From: Pantoea alhagi
GTDB taxonomy: Bacteria; Pseudomonadota; Gammaproteobacteria; Enterobacterales; Enterobacteriaceae
Direction of reading: 5' to 3'
NCBI RefSeq assembly: GCF_002101395.1
Contig: NZ_CP019706.1
Coordinates: 558,001-622,000 of the forward strand
Length of the DNA: 64,000 nucleotides
The notes beneath the pieces were generated by a model, which saw only the letters and a program-made list of their open reading frames with translations, ran no database searches and had not been told where the DNA came from. Positions 54,918 to 63,927 of the stretch are shown here, piece by piece. How positions within the stretch are numbered: position 1 is the first letter of the stretch; each line of letters opens with the position of its first letter. Position numbers and translations under genes: made by a program.

Positions 54918-55949
54918 ATGATAAAACTTTCCAATATTACTAAAGTCTTTCAGCAGGGCACGCGCACCATCACTGCGTTGTCAGACGTTAGCCTACACGT
55001 GCCCGCAGGACAAATTTATGGCGTTATTGGCTCATCAGGCGCGGGTAAAAGTACGCTTATTCGCTGCGTTAACCTGCTCGAGCGCCCTACGTCCGGCAGC
55101 GTCCTGGTTGATGGACAGGAACTTACCTCGCTGTCAGAAAGCGAGCTTACGCTGGCTCGCCGTCAAATCGGCATGATTTTCCAGCATTTTAATTTGCTGA
55201 ACTCGCGCACCGTTTTTGGCAACGTAGCGTTGCCGCTTGAACTGGATAACATGCCACGCGCAACGATCAAAGCTCGCGTGACGGAGCTGCTCGATCTGGT
55301 CGGCCTTGCCGATAAGCATGACGCCTGGCCCGCTAACCTTTCCGGTGGTCAGAAGCAGCGCGTTGCTATTGCGCGTGCGCTGGCAAGCAGCCCGAAAGTG
55401 CTGTTGTGTGATGAAGCCACCAGCGCGCTCGATCCGGCCACCACCCGAGCCATTCTTGAACTCTTAAAAGATATTAATCGCCGTCTTGGCATTACCATTC
55501 TCTTGATTACGCATGAGATGGATGTGGTAAAACGCATCTGCGATCAGGTTGCGGTCATCAGTAATGGTCAGCTGATTGAAAAAGACAGCGTCAGCGAAGT
55601 TTTCTCACATCCGAAAACGCCGCTGGCTCAGCAGTTTATTCAGTCAACGCTGCATCTTGATATTCCTGAGGACTATCAGCAGCGTTTACAGGCGCAGTCA
55701 ACCGCTGACAGCGTGCCTCTTCTGCGGCTGGAGTTTACCGGTCAGTCGGTTGATGCGCCGCTGCTGTCGGAAACCGCACGCCGCTTTAACGTTAATAACA
55801 ATATTATCAGCGCCCAAATGGATTACGCTGGCGGCGTGAAGTTCGGCATCATGCTGGCGGAAATGCACGGCAGCGCGCAGGAGACCGAAGGCGCAATTGC
55901 TTATTTACAACAGCATCATGTAAAAGTAGAGGTATTAGGGTATGTCTGA
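54918..55949 (+). CDS. metN: MetN, ATPase of the methionine ABC importer
   Basis: 343 residues. Walker A GSSGAGKSTLI, signature LSGGQKQRVAIARAL, Walker B VLLCDEATSALDP, and a C-terminal ACT-like NIL domain (from about residue 265) that binds methionine and inhibits transport. It imports D- and L-methionine with MetI and MetQ. It overlaps metI by 8 nt. The E. coli protein is the same length. Confidence 0.98.
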   Translation: MIKLSNITKVFQQGTRTITALSDVSLHVPAGQIYGVIGSSGAGKSTLIRCVNLLERPTSGSVLVDGQELTSLSESELTLARRQIGMIFQHFNLLNSRTVFGNVALPLELDNMPRATIKARVTELLDLVGLADKHDAWPANLSGGQKQRVAIARALASSPKVLLCDEATSALDPATTRAILELLKDINRRLGITILLITHEMDVVKRICDQVAVISNGQLIEKDSVSEVFSHPKTPLAQQFIQSTLHLDIPEDYQQRLQAQSTADSVPLLRLEFTGQSVDAPLLSETARRFNVNNNIISAQMDYAGGVKFGIMLAEMHGSAQETEGAIAYLQQHHVKVEVLGYV

Positions 55950-56595
55950 GGCAATGATGTGGTTACTGGGTCGCGGCGTTTGGGAAACGCTGATGATGAC
56001 CTTTGTCTCTGGCTTTTTTGGCTTTGTGCTGGGTCTGCCGGTTGGCGTTCTGCTTTATATCACCCGCCCGGGTCAGATCATGGCCAATAATAACCTGTAT
56101 CGGGTCTTATCCGCGCTGGTCAATATTTTCCGTTCGATTCCTTTTATTATCCTGCTGGTCTGGATGATCCCTTTTACCCGCGCCATTGTCGGCACCTCAA
56201 TTGGGCTACAGGCAGCTATCGTTCCGTTGACCGTTGGCGCTGCGCCTTTTATTGCGCGTATGGTTGAAAACGCCCTACTGGAACTGCCTACCGGCCTGAT
56301 TGAAGCTTCCCGCGCCATGGGCGCAACGCCAATGCAGATTATTCGTAAGGTTCTGCTGCCGGAAGCCTTGCCGGGGTTAGTAAATGCGGCCACTATTACA
56401 TTGATTACACTGGTCGGCTATTCTGCGATGGGCGGTGCCGTAGGCGCTGGCGGCTTAGGGCAGATTGGTTACCAGTACGGCTATATCGGTTATAACGCCA
56501 CAGTAATGAATACCGTTCTGGTATTACTGGTGGTCCTGGTCTATCTCATACAATTCTGTGGCGACCGCATCGTTCGTGCTGTCACACATAAATAA
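55942..56595 (+). CDS. metI: MetI, permease of the methionine ABC importer
   Basis: 217 residues, five membrane helices, with the EAA loop LIEASRAMGATPMQIIRKVLLPEALPG (contacts MetN). Forms a homodimer in the inner membrane. Translationally coupled to metN and followed 32 bp on by metQ. Confidence 0.98.
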   Translation: MSEAMMWLLGRGVWETLMMTFVSGFFGFVLGLPVGVLLYITRPGQIMANNNLYRVLSALVNIFRSIPFIILLVWMIPFTRAIVGTSIGLQAAIVPLTVGAAPFIARMVENALLELPTGLIEASRAMGATPMQIIRKVLLPEALPGLVNAATITLITLVGYSAMGGAVGAGGLGQIGYQYGYIGYNATVMNTVLVLLVVLVYLIQFCGDRIVRAVTHK

Positions 56596-56627
56596 GTCAC
56601 CTCAATACTCTCTATTAAGGAAAGGAT

Positions 56628-57443
56628 ATGTCTTTCACGTTGAAAAAGATTGCCGCTGTGGGAGCGCTGCTCGGTGCTATGGCGCTGGCAGGATGTGGTC
56701 AGGAAGAGAAAGATCCTAACCATGTTAAAGTTGGTGTTATTGTTGGTGCCGAACAGCAGGTTGCTGAAGTCGCGCAGAAAGTGGCGAAAGATAAATATGG
56801 TCTGGACGTTGAGCTGGTCACCTTTAATGATTACGTGCTGCCTAATGAAGCATTAAGCAAGGGCGATATTGATGTTAACGCCTTCCAGCACCAGCCCTAC
56901 CTTGACGCGCAGATCAAGGATCGTGGCTATAAACTGGTAACCGTAGGCCACACTTTTGTTTATCCAATTGCAGGTTACTCGAAAAAGATTAAATCACTGG
57001 ATGAGCTACAGGAAGGCGCACAGGTTGCCATTCCTAACGATCCTACTAACCTTGGCCGTTCACTGCTGCTGCTGCAAAAAGTGGGTCTGATTAAGTTAAA
57101 AGAGGGAGTTGGCCTGCAGCCGACCTCTCTGGATATTATCGAAAACCCGAAAAAGCTGAAGATTGTTGAGCTGGAAGCGCCGCAGCTACCGCGCTCGCTG
57201 GATGACGATCAGATCGCGCTGGCAGTGATTAATACCACTTATGCCAGCCAGATTGGCCTGACGCCAACCAAAGACGGCATCTTTGTGGAAGATAAAGATT
57301 CTCCTTACGTAAACATTATTGTTGCGCGTGAAGACAATAAAGATGCGGAAAATGTGAAGAAGTTTGTTCAGGCATATCAGTCTGACGCGGTTGCAGAAGC
57401 AGCGAATAAAATCTTCAACGGCGGTGCGGTTAAAGGCTGGTAA
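56628..57443 (+). CDS. metQ: MetQ, methionine-binding lipoprotein
   Basis: 271 residues. A lipoprotein signal peptide with lipobox LAGC (Cys23), and NLPA-family blocks KVGVIVGAEQQ, VNAFQHQPYLD and IPNDPTNLGRSL. It delivers methionine to MetNI and is anchored in the inner membrane. Last gene of metNIQ. Confidence 0.98.
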   Translation: MSFTLKKIAAVGALLGAMALAGCGQEEKDPNHVKVGVIVGAEQQVAEVAQKVAKDKYGLDVELVTFNDYVLPNEALSKGDIDVNAFQHQPYLDAQIKDRGYKLVTVGHTFVYPIAGYSKKIKSLDELQEGAQVAIPNDPTNLGRSLLLLQKVGLIKLKEGVGLQPTSLDIIENPKKLKIVELEAPQLPRSLDDDQIALAVINTTYASQIGLTPTKDGIFVEDKDSPYVNIIVAREDNKDAENVKKFVQAYQSDAVAEAANKIFNGGAVKGW

Positions 57444-57509
57444 TAAGGCTCAGGCTCAGGATTTTAAGTTAACCATCTGTCCTTAACATTGCGTTACTCT
57501 TCTCGATCA

Positions 57510-57575
57510 GGCGGCCCGCTGATTTACCGGTTATAAGCTTTATGCTTACGGTCAAATCAACCGGGCCGCCTTTTT
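57510..57575 (+). terminator. Long hairpin terminator after metNIQ
   Basis: GGCGGCCCG (57510-57518) pairs with CGGGCCGCC (57562-57570), then TTTTT. The inner part also pairs (TGATTT/AAATCA, ACCG/CGGT, TAAGC/GCTTA), so the whole forms one long, slightly bulged hairpin. Confidence 0.85.
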
Positions 57576-57661
57576 AACGTTTAATCAAATGTTATCGCAA
57601 CTTGTCATTTAACTGATTGCTTGTTTCAATAACGCCAATTTTTAGAAATGAGGATAATTCG

Positions 57662-58066
57662 ATGCGCGCGTTACCGCTTTGTTTGTTGGCGCTTTCGCTG
57701 ACAGGTTGCTCTTTGCTACATAAGCCCTATAAGCCCATTACCGCGCCCGAAGCCCGGCCAGCCACCACGGAAACGCATGCTCGTCCAGCAGTGCGCCCTG
57801 CGCCGGTAAAGCTCTATACCGATACAACTGAGCTGCTAAGTAATCCTTTCCGGGATTTAGGCGAGGTATCGGGCGATGATTGCCAGACCAGCCGTCAGGA
57901 CTCGCCGCCAAACATCAATACCGCACGTAAACGTATGCAGATCCGCGCCTCTTATATGAAAGCTAACGCGGTATTGTTGCATAAATGTGAAATCGTTAAT
58001 GAAAGCAAAGGCTGCTATCGCCAGGCGATCTGCCAGGGCACGGCGCTAAAAGTAACAGGCAAATGA
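57662..58066 (+). CDS. rcsF: RcsF, outer-membrane lipoprotein sensor of the Rcs phosphorelay
   Basis: 134 residues. Lipobox LSLTGCS, a proline-rich linker (residues ~20-48) that threads through OMP pores, then the signalling domain with four cysteines (DDCQTS, HKCEI, KGCYRQAICQG) forming the two non-consecutive disulfides. It reports envelope stress to IgaA. ATG 57662 has AGGA upstream and gives the E. coli length (134). Its stop overlaps trmO by 4 nt. Confidence 0.97.
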   Translation: MRALPLCLLALSLTGCSLLHKPYKPITAPEARPATTETHARPAVRPAPVKLYTDTTELLSNPFRDLGEVSGDDCQTSRQDSPPNINTARKRMQIRASYMKANAVLLHKCEIVNESKGCYRQAICQGTALKVTGK

Positions 58067-58770
58067 GTCAGTTTTCCTTCGCGCAGATTGGCGTGATTAA
58101 ATCACCGTGGAAAGAGAAGTTCGCGGTTCCACGACAGCCGGGCCTGATTGAAGATGGTGGCGGCGAATTGCATTTGCTTCCTCCCTATAATCAACCGGAA
58201 GCGGTGCGCGGCCTGGAAGCGTTCAGTCATCTGTGGCTGCTGTTTGTTTTTCATCAAACGATGGAAGGCGGCTGGCGTCCAACGGTACGCCCTCCGCGCC
58301 TGGGCGGTAATACGCGCATGGGCGTATTTGCCACCCGCTCAACCTTCCGGCCCAATCCGGTTGGCATTTCGCTGGTTGAGCTGAAAGGCGTACGCTGCCA
58401 GAAAAACCAGGTGATCCTTGAGCTGGGCAGCCTTGATTTGGTTGACGGCACGCCAGTTGTTGATATCAAACCCTATCTGCCTTTTGCCGAAGCGATCCCG
58501 GCTGCACGCGCCGGTTTTGCTCAAAATGCCCCTTCAGCAGAGATGCCGGTGCGCTTTTCAGAGCATGCGCAGCAACAGTTGCATGATAACCAACAGCGTT
58601 ATCCTCAGCTGGCGCGTTTTATTAGCCAGGTGCTGGCACAGGATCCGCGTCCGGCCTATCGCAAAGGCGAAGAGCCAGAACGTGAATATGCCGTCTGGCT
58701 GCTCGATTTTAACGTGCGCTGGCGCGTAACCGCTGAAGGCACCGAGGTGCTGGCGCTCGATCCGCGCTAA
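58063..58770 (+). CDS. trmO: TrmO, tRNA N6-threonylcarbamoyladenosine methyltransferase
   Basis: 235 residues, YaeB/UPF0066 beta-barrel SAM enzyme: IGVIKSPWKEKFAVPRQPGL, GVFATRSTFRPNPVGIS (SAM site) and DGTPVVDIKPYLPF. It methylates t6A37 to m6t6A37 in tRNA-Thr. Coupled to rcsF by a 4-nt overlap, as in E. coli. Confidence 0.96.
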   Translation: MSQFSFAQIGVIKSPWKEKFAVPRQPGLIEDGGGELHLLPPYNQPEAVRGLEAFSHLWLLFVFHQTMEGGWRPTVRPPRLGGNTRMGVFATRSTFRPNPVGISLVELKGVRCQKNQVILELGSLDLVDGTPVVDIKPYLPFAEAIPAARAGFAQNAPSAEMPVRFSEHAQQQLHDNQQRYPQLARFISQVLAQDPRPAYRKGEEPEREYAVWLLDFNVRWRVTAEGTEVLALDPR

Positions 58771-58874
58771 TTTGTTCTCGCTCTCTTTTGAGGTGCATCA
58801 CTCGCTGGTACACTAACCGCCACTATTTTCAGGTCAATCTTTGACTATTTTCCGCCCAAACTGGAATCTTACAG

Positions 58875-60602
58875 ATGCGTACTACTCAATATCTGCTCTC
58901 CACGCTTAAAGAGACGCCGTCCGATGCCGAAGTGATCAGCCATCAGCTGATGCTGCGTGCCGGGATGATCCGTAAACTGGCCTCAGGCCTCTATACCTGG
59001 CTGCCGACGGGCTTACGCGTACTAAAAAAAGTTGAAAACATCGTGCGCGAAGAGATGACTAACGCCGGTGCGATTGAAATCTCTATGCCGGTAGTGCAGC
59101 CAGCCGACCTGTGGCAGGAGAGCGGACGTTGGGAGCAGTACGGTCCTGAGCTGTTGCGTCTGGTGGATCGTGGCGATCGCCCGTTTGTGCTGGGCCCAAC
59201 GCACGAAGAAGTGATCACTGACCTGATCCGCAACGAGCTGAGCTCTTATAAGCAGCTGCCGCTGAATCTGTTCCAGATCCAGACCAAATTCCGTGACGAA
59301 GTGCGCCCGCGTTTTGGCGTAATGCGCTCACGCGAATTTATCATGAAGGATGCCTACTCCTTCCATACCTCTCAGGAATCGCTGCAGGAAACCTACGAGG
59401 CGATGTATCGCGCCTACGGTCAGAGCTTCAGCCGTATGGGGCTGGATTTCCGCGCGGTACAGGCGGATACCGGCTCTATCGGCGGCAGCGCGTCGCACGA
59501 ATTCCAGGTACTGGCGCAGAGCGGAGAAGATGATATCGTCTTTTCAACCGAATCGGATTACGCGGCGAACATTGAGCTGGCGGAAGCGGTGGCCCCGGCC
59601 GGTGAGCGCCCTGCCCCTGCGCAGTCGTTAGAACAGATTGATACGCCTGATGCAAAAACTATCGCCGAACTGGTTACGCAGTTTAATCTGCCAGTTGAAA
59701 AAACAGTCAAGACGCTGATAGTTAAAGCCAGCGAAGAGAGCGGCCACCAGCTGGTTGCGCTGCTGGTGCGTGGCGATCATGAACTGAACGAAATCAAAGC
59801 GGAAAAAGTGGATATCGTGGCTGCGCCGCTGGTATTTGCTACTGAAGAAGAGATCCGTGCCGCGGTGGGTGCCGGTCCGGGTTCACTGGGTCCGGTTGGC
59901 CTGACGCTGCCGGTCATTGCCGATCGCACCGTTGCCAAAATGAGCGACTTCAGCGCGGGCGCGAATATCGACGGCAAGCACTTTATCGGGATCAACTGGG
60001 GCCGCGATCTGGCCGAGCCGCTGCAGGTTGCCGATCTGCGCAAGGTCGTGGAAGGCGATCCCAGCCCGGACGGCAAAGGTACGCTGCTGATCAAGCGCGG
60101 CATCGAAGTGGGTCATATCTTCCAGCTGGGCACCAAATACTCGGAAGCGATGAAGGCTGCGGTGCAGGGCGAAGATGGTCGTAACCAGACGCTGACCATG
60201 GGCTGCTACGGTATCGGTATCACCCGCGTAGTGGCAGCGGCAATTGAGCAGAATCATGACGATCGCGGCATTATCTGGCCTGCCGCGCTGGCGCCGTTCC
60301 AGGTCGCTATCCTGCCGATGAATATGCATAAATCTTTCCGCGTGAAAGAGCTGGCGGAAGAGCTGTACGCCACGCTGCGCGCGAAAGGTATCGACGTGCT
60401 GCTTGACGATCGTAAAGAACGTCCGGGCGTGATGTTTGCCGATATGGAACTGATCGGGATCCCGCATACCATCGTGCTGGGCGATCGCAACCTGGATAAC
60501 GACGAGATCGAATATAAAGCGCGTCGTGCCGGTGAAAAGCAGATGATCAAACGCGATCGTATTGTGGATTTCCTGGTAGAAGCGATTCAGAGCGAGATCT
60601 GA
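58875..60602 (+). CDS. proS: Prolyl-tRNA synthetase
   Basis: 575 residues, bacterial-type class II synthetase. Motif 1 region near 70-80 (ISMPVVQPADLWQESGRW), motif 2 FRDEVRPRFGVMRSREFIMKDAYSFH, the YbaK-like editing insertion (about 220-400) that clears Ala-tRNA-Pro, motif 3 GCYGIGITR, and a C-terminal anticodon-binding domain. Followed by a bidirectional terminator. Confidence 0.98.
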   Translation: MRTTQYLLSTLKETPSDAEVISHQLMLRAGMIRKLASGLYTWLPTGLRVLKKVENIVREEMTNAGAIEISMPVVQPADLWQESGRWEQYGPELLRLVDRGDRPFVLGPTHEEVITDLIRNELSSYKQLPLNLFQIQTKFRDEVRPRFGVMRSREFIMKDAYSFHTSQESLQETYEAMYRAYGQSFSRMGLDFRAVQADTGSIGGSASHEFQVLAQSGEDDIVFSTESDYAANIELAEAVAPAGERPAPAQSLEQIDTPDAKTIAELVTQFNLPVEKTVKTLIVKASEESGHQLVALLVRGDHELNEIKAEKVDIVAAPLVFATEEEIRAAVGAGPGSLGPVGLTLPVIADRTVAKMSDFSAGANIDGKHFIGINWGRDLAEPLQVADLRKVVEGDPSPDGKGTLLIKRGIEVGHIFQLGTKYSEAMKAAVQGEDGRNQTLTMGCYGIGITRVVAAAIEQNHDDRGIIWPAALAPFQVAILPMNMHKSFRVKELAEELYATLRAKGIDVLLDDRKERPGVMFADMELIGIPHTIVLGDRNLDNDEIEYKARRAGEKQMIKRDRIVDFLVEAIQSEI

Positions 60603-60626
60603 TTTTCCGCTGCTTTTAGGCAAAAT

Positions 60627-60668
60627 AAAAACCCTGAAAGCCGGCCTGCCGGTGAGTAAGGGTTTTTT
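60627..60668. terminator. Terminator between proS and arfB
   Basis: AAAACCCT (60627-60634) pairs with AGGGTTTT (60659-60666), with an inner CCGGC/GCCGG stem (60641-60645/60648-60652) and T/A runs on either side. It can serve both convergent genes. Confidence 0.75.
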
Positions 60669-60684
60669 ATATCAAGTACATCAA

Positions 60685-61095
60685 TTACAGCACCTTTCCC
60701 CGTAACGCTTTGGTGCTGCTGCGCTGCGCTTTACCCTCCAGCCTGCGTCGTTTCGACGCCATCGTCGGACGCGTGGGACGTCGGGTTTTCTCTACCACAG
60801 TAAGCTCGCGAATCAAATTTTCCAGCCGCTTCAGTGCCGCTTCGCGGTTCATCTCCTGGCTGCGATACTCCTGCGCCTTAATGATCACTATTCCTTCGGG
60901 CGTAATCAGATGATGGCTGGCGCTAAGCAAGCGCTCTTTATAAAAATCGGGCAACGACGAGCTACGGATATCGAAGCGCAAATGGATCGCCGTCGAGCTT
61001 TTATTAACGTGCTGGCCGCCAGCGCCCTGCGCCCGTATAGCAGTGATCTCCAGCTCGTTATCACTAATGGTTACGTTACGTGATAGTACAATCAT
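60685..61095 (-). CDS. arfB: ArfB (YaeJ), ribosome-rescue peptidyl-tRNA hydrolase
   Basis: 136 residues. The release-factor GGQ loop (AQGAGGQHVNKSST) and a basic C-terminal tail (RRPTRPTMASKRRRLEGKAQRSSTK) that enters the empty mRNA channel. It frees stalled ribosomes independently of tmRNA. In E. coli nlpE and yaeQ flank it; neither is present here. Confidence 0.96.
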   Translation of the reverse strand: MIVLSRNVTISDNELEITAIRAQGAGGQHVNKSSTAIHLRFDIRSSSLPDFYKERLLSASHHLITPEGIVIIKAQEYRSQEMNREAALKRLENLIRELTVVEKTRRPTRPTMASKRRRLEGKAQRSSTKALRGKVL

Positions 61096-61304
61096 AAAAA
61101 TTTACCGTTATGCCGCCCATGTTTAGATGATTCATTGATATGGGCTCTCTGTCTGTAACTGCTGATAGCGTAGAGTGTGACTTGCCAGCGCTGAAGGTCA
61201 ATACTTATTGTCTGCGGATAAAACGCTGCGAACGACTGATTTCCCGCAGGAGGCTATGTTATAGTCGCTGGAGTCAGAGATTTACGCTCTGGAAGGAGGT
61301 GCAT

Positions 61305-61505
61305 GTGCAGAAATATTGTGATTTGGTTCGTCAGAAATACGCTGAAATCGGCGGCGGCGAACTGGGATACGTGCCCGACGCCATAGGTTGCGCGTTAAAA
61401 ACACTGAATGAGATAGCGGCTAATTCTGCGCTAAACTCTTCTGTCAGGGAACAGGCGGCTTATGCCGCTGCAAACTTATTGGTGAGCGATTATGTTGACG
61501 AATGA
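61305..61505 (+). CDS. yaeP: YaeP, UPF0253 protein
   Basis: 66 residues, exactly the E. coli length, when started at GTG 61305; AAGGAGG lies 5 nt upstream. Conserved block GELGYVPDAIGCALKTLNEIAA and C-terminal YAAANLLVSDYV. Function unknown. It overlaps rof by 14 nt, so the pair is an operon. Longer in-frame readings (from 61140) would cover the promoter region and are unlikely. Confidence 0.93.
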   Translation: MQKYCDLVRQKYAEIGGGELGYVPDAIGCALKTLNEIAANSALNSSVREQAAYAAANLLVSDYVDE

Positions 61506-61755
61506 AGCCTACAAACCGATCAATTGTGACGATTACGATAGTCTCGAACTCGCCTGCCAAAAACAGTGGTCACTGGTTCTTGAACTCAAGAACGGTGAGC
61601 AGCTTAAGGTACAAGCGCAGGATATGATCACGCGTAAAAACGTAGAATATCTGGTGGTTGACCTGGCCGGTGAGGTGCGCGAACTGCGCCTTGACCATAT
61701 CGCCAGCTTTAGCCATCCCGAGCTGGGCACCGTTGTTGTCAGCGAGTCGGATTAA
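61492..61755 (+). CDS. rof: Rof (YaeO), Rho-binding antiterminator
   Basis: 87 residues, Sm-like beta-barrel. Conserved INCDDYDSLELACQ N-terminal helix and SRKNVEYLVV-like core (TRKNVEYLVVDLAGEVRELRLD). It binds hexameric Rho and blocks RNA entry to its primary sites, reducing Rho termination. Second gene of yaeP-rof; a short GC-rich terminator follows. Confidence 0.95.
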   Translation: MLTNEAYKPINCDDYDSLELACQKQWSLVLELKNGEQLKVQAQDMITRKNVEYLVVDLAGEVRELRLDHIASFSHPELGTVVVSESD

Positions 61756-61761
61756 CCCTTT

Positions 61762-61782
61762 GGGCGGGCTTTCCCGCCCTTT
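61762..61782 (+). terminator. Terminator of rof
   Basis: Stem GGGCGGG (61762-61768) / CCCGCCC (61773-61779) with a 4-nt loop, followed by TTT only. It lies just past the rof stop and before the convergent cytochrome gene. Confidence 0.65.
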
Positions 61783-61786
61783 GGCT

Positions 61787-62095
61787 TCACGGCTTTAGCG
61801 ACTGATAATACGCAGCTAAATTGGCCATATCTTCATCGCTTAACCCACTGACAAACGCTTTCATCACTTCCGCCTGTCCACCGCTACGCTCCCCTTTCTT
61901 ATAAGCCTGCAGCGCATGCTGTAAATAATCGGCATTCTGACCGGCCAGGTTGGGATACAGCGAAACGGAAGCTTTCCCCTCTGCGCCGTGGCACGCCTGA
62001 CAGGCGGCAGATTTCTCCTGACCAGCAGCAGCGTTACCAGCCGCCAGCGCAGGCGCGGTAAAACAGGCCAGCATCAGTATCAACAGGGCTTTCAT
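61787..62095 (-). CDS. Small periplasmic c-type cytochrome (class I, c553-like)
   Basis: 102 residues with a signal peptide ending ALAAG, a haem-binding CQACH motif, and an axial Met probably in EVMKAFVSGLSDEDM. A single-haem electron carrier; its partners are unknown. No equivalent is present at this locus in E. coli. Its start overlaps the tilS stop by 4 nt, so it is expressed with tilS. Confidence 0.9.
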   Translation of the reverse strand: MKALLILMLACFTAPALAAGNAAAGQEKSAACQACHGAEGKASVSLYPNLAGQNADYLQHALQAYKKGERSGGQAEVMKAFVSGLSDEDMANLAAYYQSLKP

Positions 62096-63408
62096 CTTTT
62101 ATTCTCCCTTTCACGAAGCCAGGCAATGCGCCAGGCATTTCCCGCCACAGCGCTGCCTTCGCGGCAAACAAACGTATTCAGCGCGGCAATAAGCGTCTCA
62201 TTGTAAAAAATCAGCGGCGTGCTTTCACGTCGCCACGGCGGCACGTCACACTCCTGCCACAGTTTTTTGATCGACCGATGGCCGCTGCGTCCCTCGATGG
62301 CGAAACGGCCCTGCGCCTGAAAGCGTACCGTAACCGTTTCATCTGCGCGTGGCGGGCGCACTTCCGTACCGCTTTCCGCCAGCTGCAGCATGCCAAGATC
62401 GTGCGGCAGATGGAGCGGCCTGGTCATCTCTGTCCAGGGTAAAATCAGCGTGCGTACCGATGGCCTTAACGGCAGCCAGTAAAGCTTCTCACGATAGCGC
62501 CGGATTTCATGATCTTCCAACCGCAGACGCGGCGCGGCATCTTCCCGTGCATTGATCACTTCCAGCCACAGGCGCCGGATCGCATCCCGCGAGGGCATTT
62601 GACCGCCACAGCCGGCAATCCAGCGCCGCAGCAGCGCAGCGCGACGAGCTTCGCTCATGGCAGCAAAACCTTCGATGCGCAGCGCGCCATCTGGTTCTGT
62701 TCGCGCCGCCAGCGACTCCGCCAACAGCTCATCCAGCAGTTGCTCCTGCTCGCCGCATAGCGCCGCGCTGCGGGCAACGGCGGCGGCAAAATGCGGCCAG
62801 CGCTCGCTCATTGTCGGTAATATCCGCTGGCGCAGAAAGTTACGGTCATAGCGCGTATCCTGATTGCTTTCATCTTCAATCCAGCGCAACTGATACTCTT
62901 CAGCCCACTTTTCCAGCTCAGCTCGCTGACGCGAAAGCAGCGGACGCAGCAGGCGATGTTCGCCTAACATCAGGCGCACGGGCATCGCGGCCAGGCCAGC
63001 AGGCCCGCTGCCGCGCTTCAACGCCAGCAGCAAGGTTTCGCATTGATCGTCAAGGTGCTGCGCCGTCACCAGGGCTTCTCCGGGGCGCAAACTGTCGCGG
63101 AAAGCCTGATAACGCCCTTCGCGCGCCGCGCCTTCAATGCCGCTGTCGCGTCCATCAACCTTGATCGCCACGACCTCCAGCTCAACCTGCCACGCTTCAC
63201 AAACGGCCCGGCAGTGCTGCACCCAGCTATCGGCACAGGGGCTTAATCCGTGATGAATATGAATTGCGCGCAACTGTAACGTTGGCTGTCGCCGGCGTAA
63301 CAGGGTTAACTGATGCAAAAGAACGGTAGAGTCCAGCCCGCCGCTGAACCCCACCAGCAGCCGCTGTTCACCGGCCAGCTGCTGTTCAAGTTGTGCAAGC
63401 TGCGTCAT
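62092..63408 (-). CDS. tilS: tRNA(Ile)-lysidine synthase
   Basis: 438 residues (E. coli 432). The PP-loop SGGLDSTVLLHQL binds ATP; N-type ATPase domain, then the TilS substrate-specificity domains with EERRAALL-like block (SEARRAALLRRWI) and C-terminal domain. It converts C34 of tRNA-Ile(CAU) to lysidine and is essential. It follows yaeR by 53 bp and is coupled to the cytochrome gene. Confidence 0.97.
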   Translation of the reverse strand: MTQLAQLEQQLAGEQRLLVGFSGGLDSTVLLHQLTLLRRRQPTLQLRAIHIHHGLSPCADSWVQHCRAVCEAWQVELEVVAIKVDGRDSGIEGAAREGRYQAFRDSLRPGEALVTAQHLDDQCETLLLALKRGSGPAGLAAMPVRLMLGEHRLLRPLLSRQRAELEKWAEEYQLRWIEDESNQDTRYDRNFLRQRILPTMSERWPHFAAAVARSAALCGEQEQLLDELLAESLAARTEPDGALRIEGFAAMSEARRAALLRRWIAGCGGQMPSRDAIRRLWLEVINAREDAAPRLRLEDHEIRRYREKLYWLPLRPSVRTLILPWTEMTRPLHLPHDLGMLQLAESGTEVRPPRADETVTVRFQAQGRFAIEGRSGHRSIKKLWQECDVPPWRRESTPLIFYNETLIAALNTFVCREGSAVAGNAWRIAWLRERENKR

Positions 63409-63461
63409 GAAAAACCTATTGGCAGGCGGCCATCAGAGCGATGACCGTAAAAACGGCTATT

Positions 63462-63851
63462 TTAAGCCTGGTATAGCTCAAGCGGCAAATTATCCGGATC
63501 GCTGAAAAAGGTAAAGCGCTTACCGGTGAGAGGATCGATACGAACTGGCTCGCAGGCCACGCCTTTTTCCGTGAGTAACTCACAGGCGCGGTCGATATCA
63601 TTCACTGCAAACGCCAGATGCCGTAAGCCGCAGGCTTCCGGGTGACTGATACGAGCCGGCGGCGTCGGGAAAGAAAACAGCTCAATCAGATACTCTCCAT
63701 TCAGCGCCAGATCGCCTTTCCATGAATCACGCGCTTCGCGATAAACTTCCTGCTGCAGCGTAAAGCCAAGAATGTCGCAGTAAAATGCCTTACTGCGCGC
63801 ATAGTCGCTGGCGATAATCGCAATATGATGAACCTTCTTGATATCCAGCAT
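63462..63851 (-). CDS. yaeR: YaeR, VOC (glyoxalase I-like) family protein
   Basis: 129 residues, two beta-alpha-beta-beta-beta modules. VHHIAIIASDYARSKAFYCDILGF at the N-terminus and GLRHLAFAVNDIDRACE and PDNLPLELYQ later supply the usual metal-site His and Glu positions. Substrate unknown. Preceded by an AAGGAG; located between ldc and tilS, as in E. coli. Confidence 0.94.
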   Translation of the reverse strand: MLDIKKVHHIAIIASDYARSKAFYCDILGFTLQQEVYREARDSWKGDLALNGEYLIELFSFPTPPARISHPEACGLRHLAFAVNDIDRACELLTEKGVACEPVRIDPLTGKRFTFFSDPDNLPLELYQA

Positions 63852-63927
63852 AGCTTCTCCTTGATCTGTCTTACTGCAGCACCCTACTCACTCATGGATG
63901 CTGAAGCAAGACGGCATAATCTGCAAG

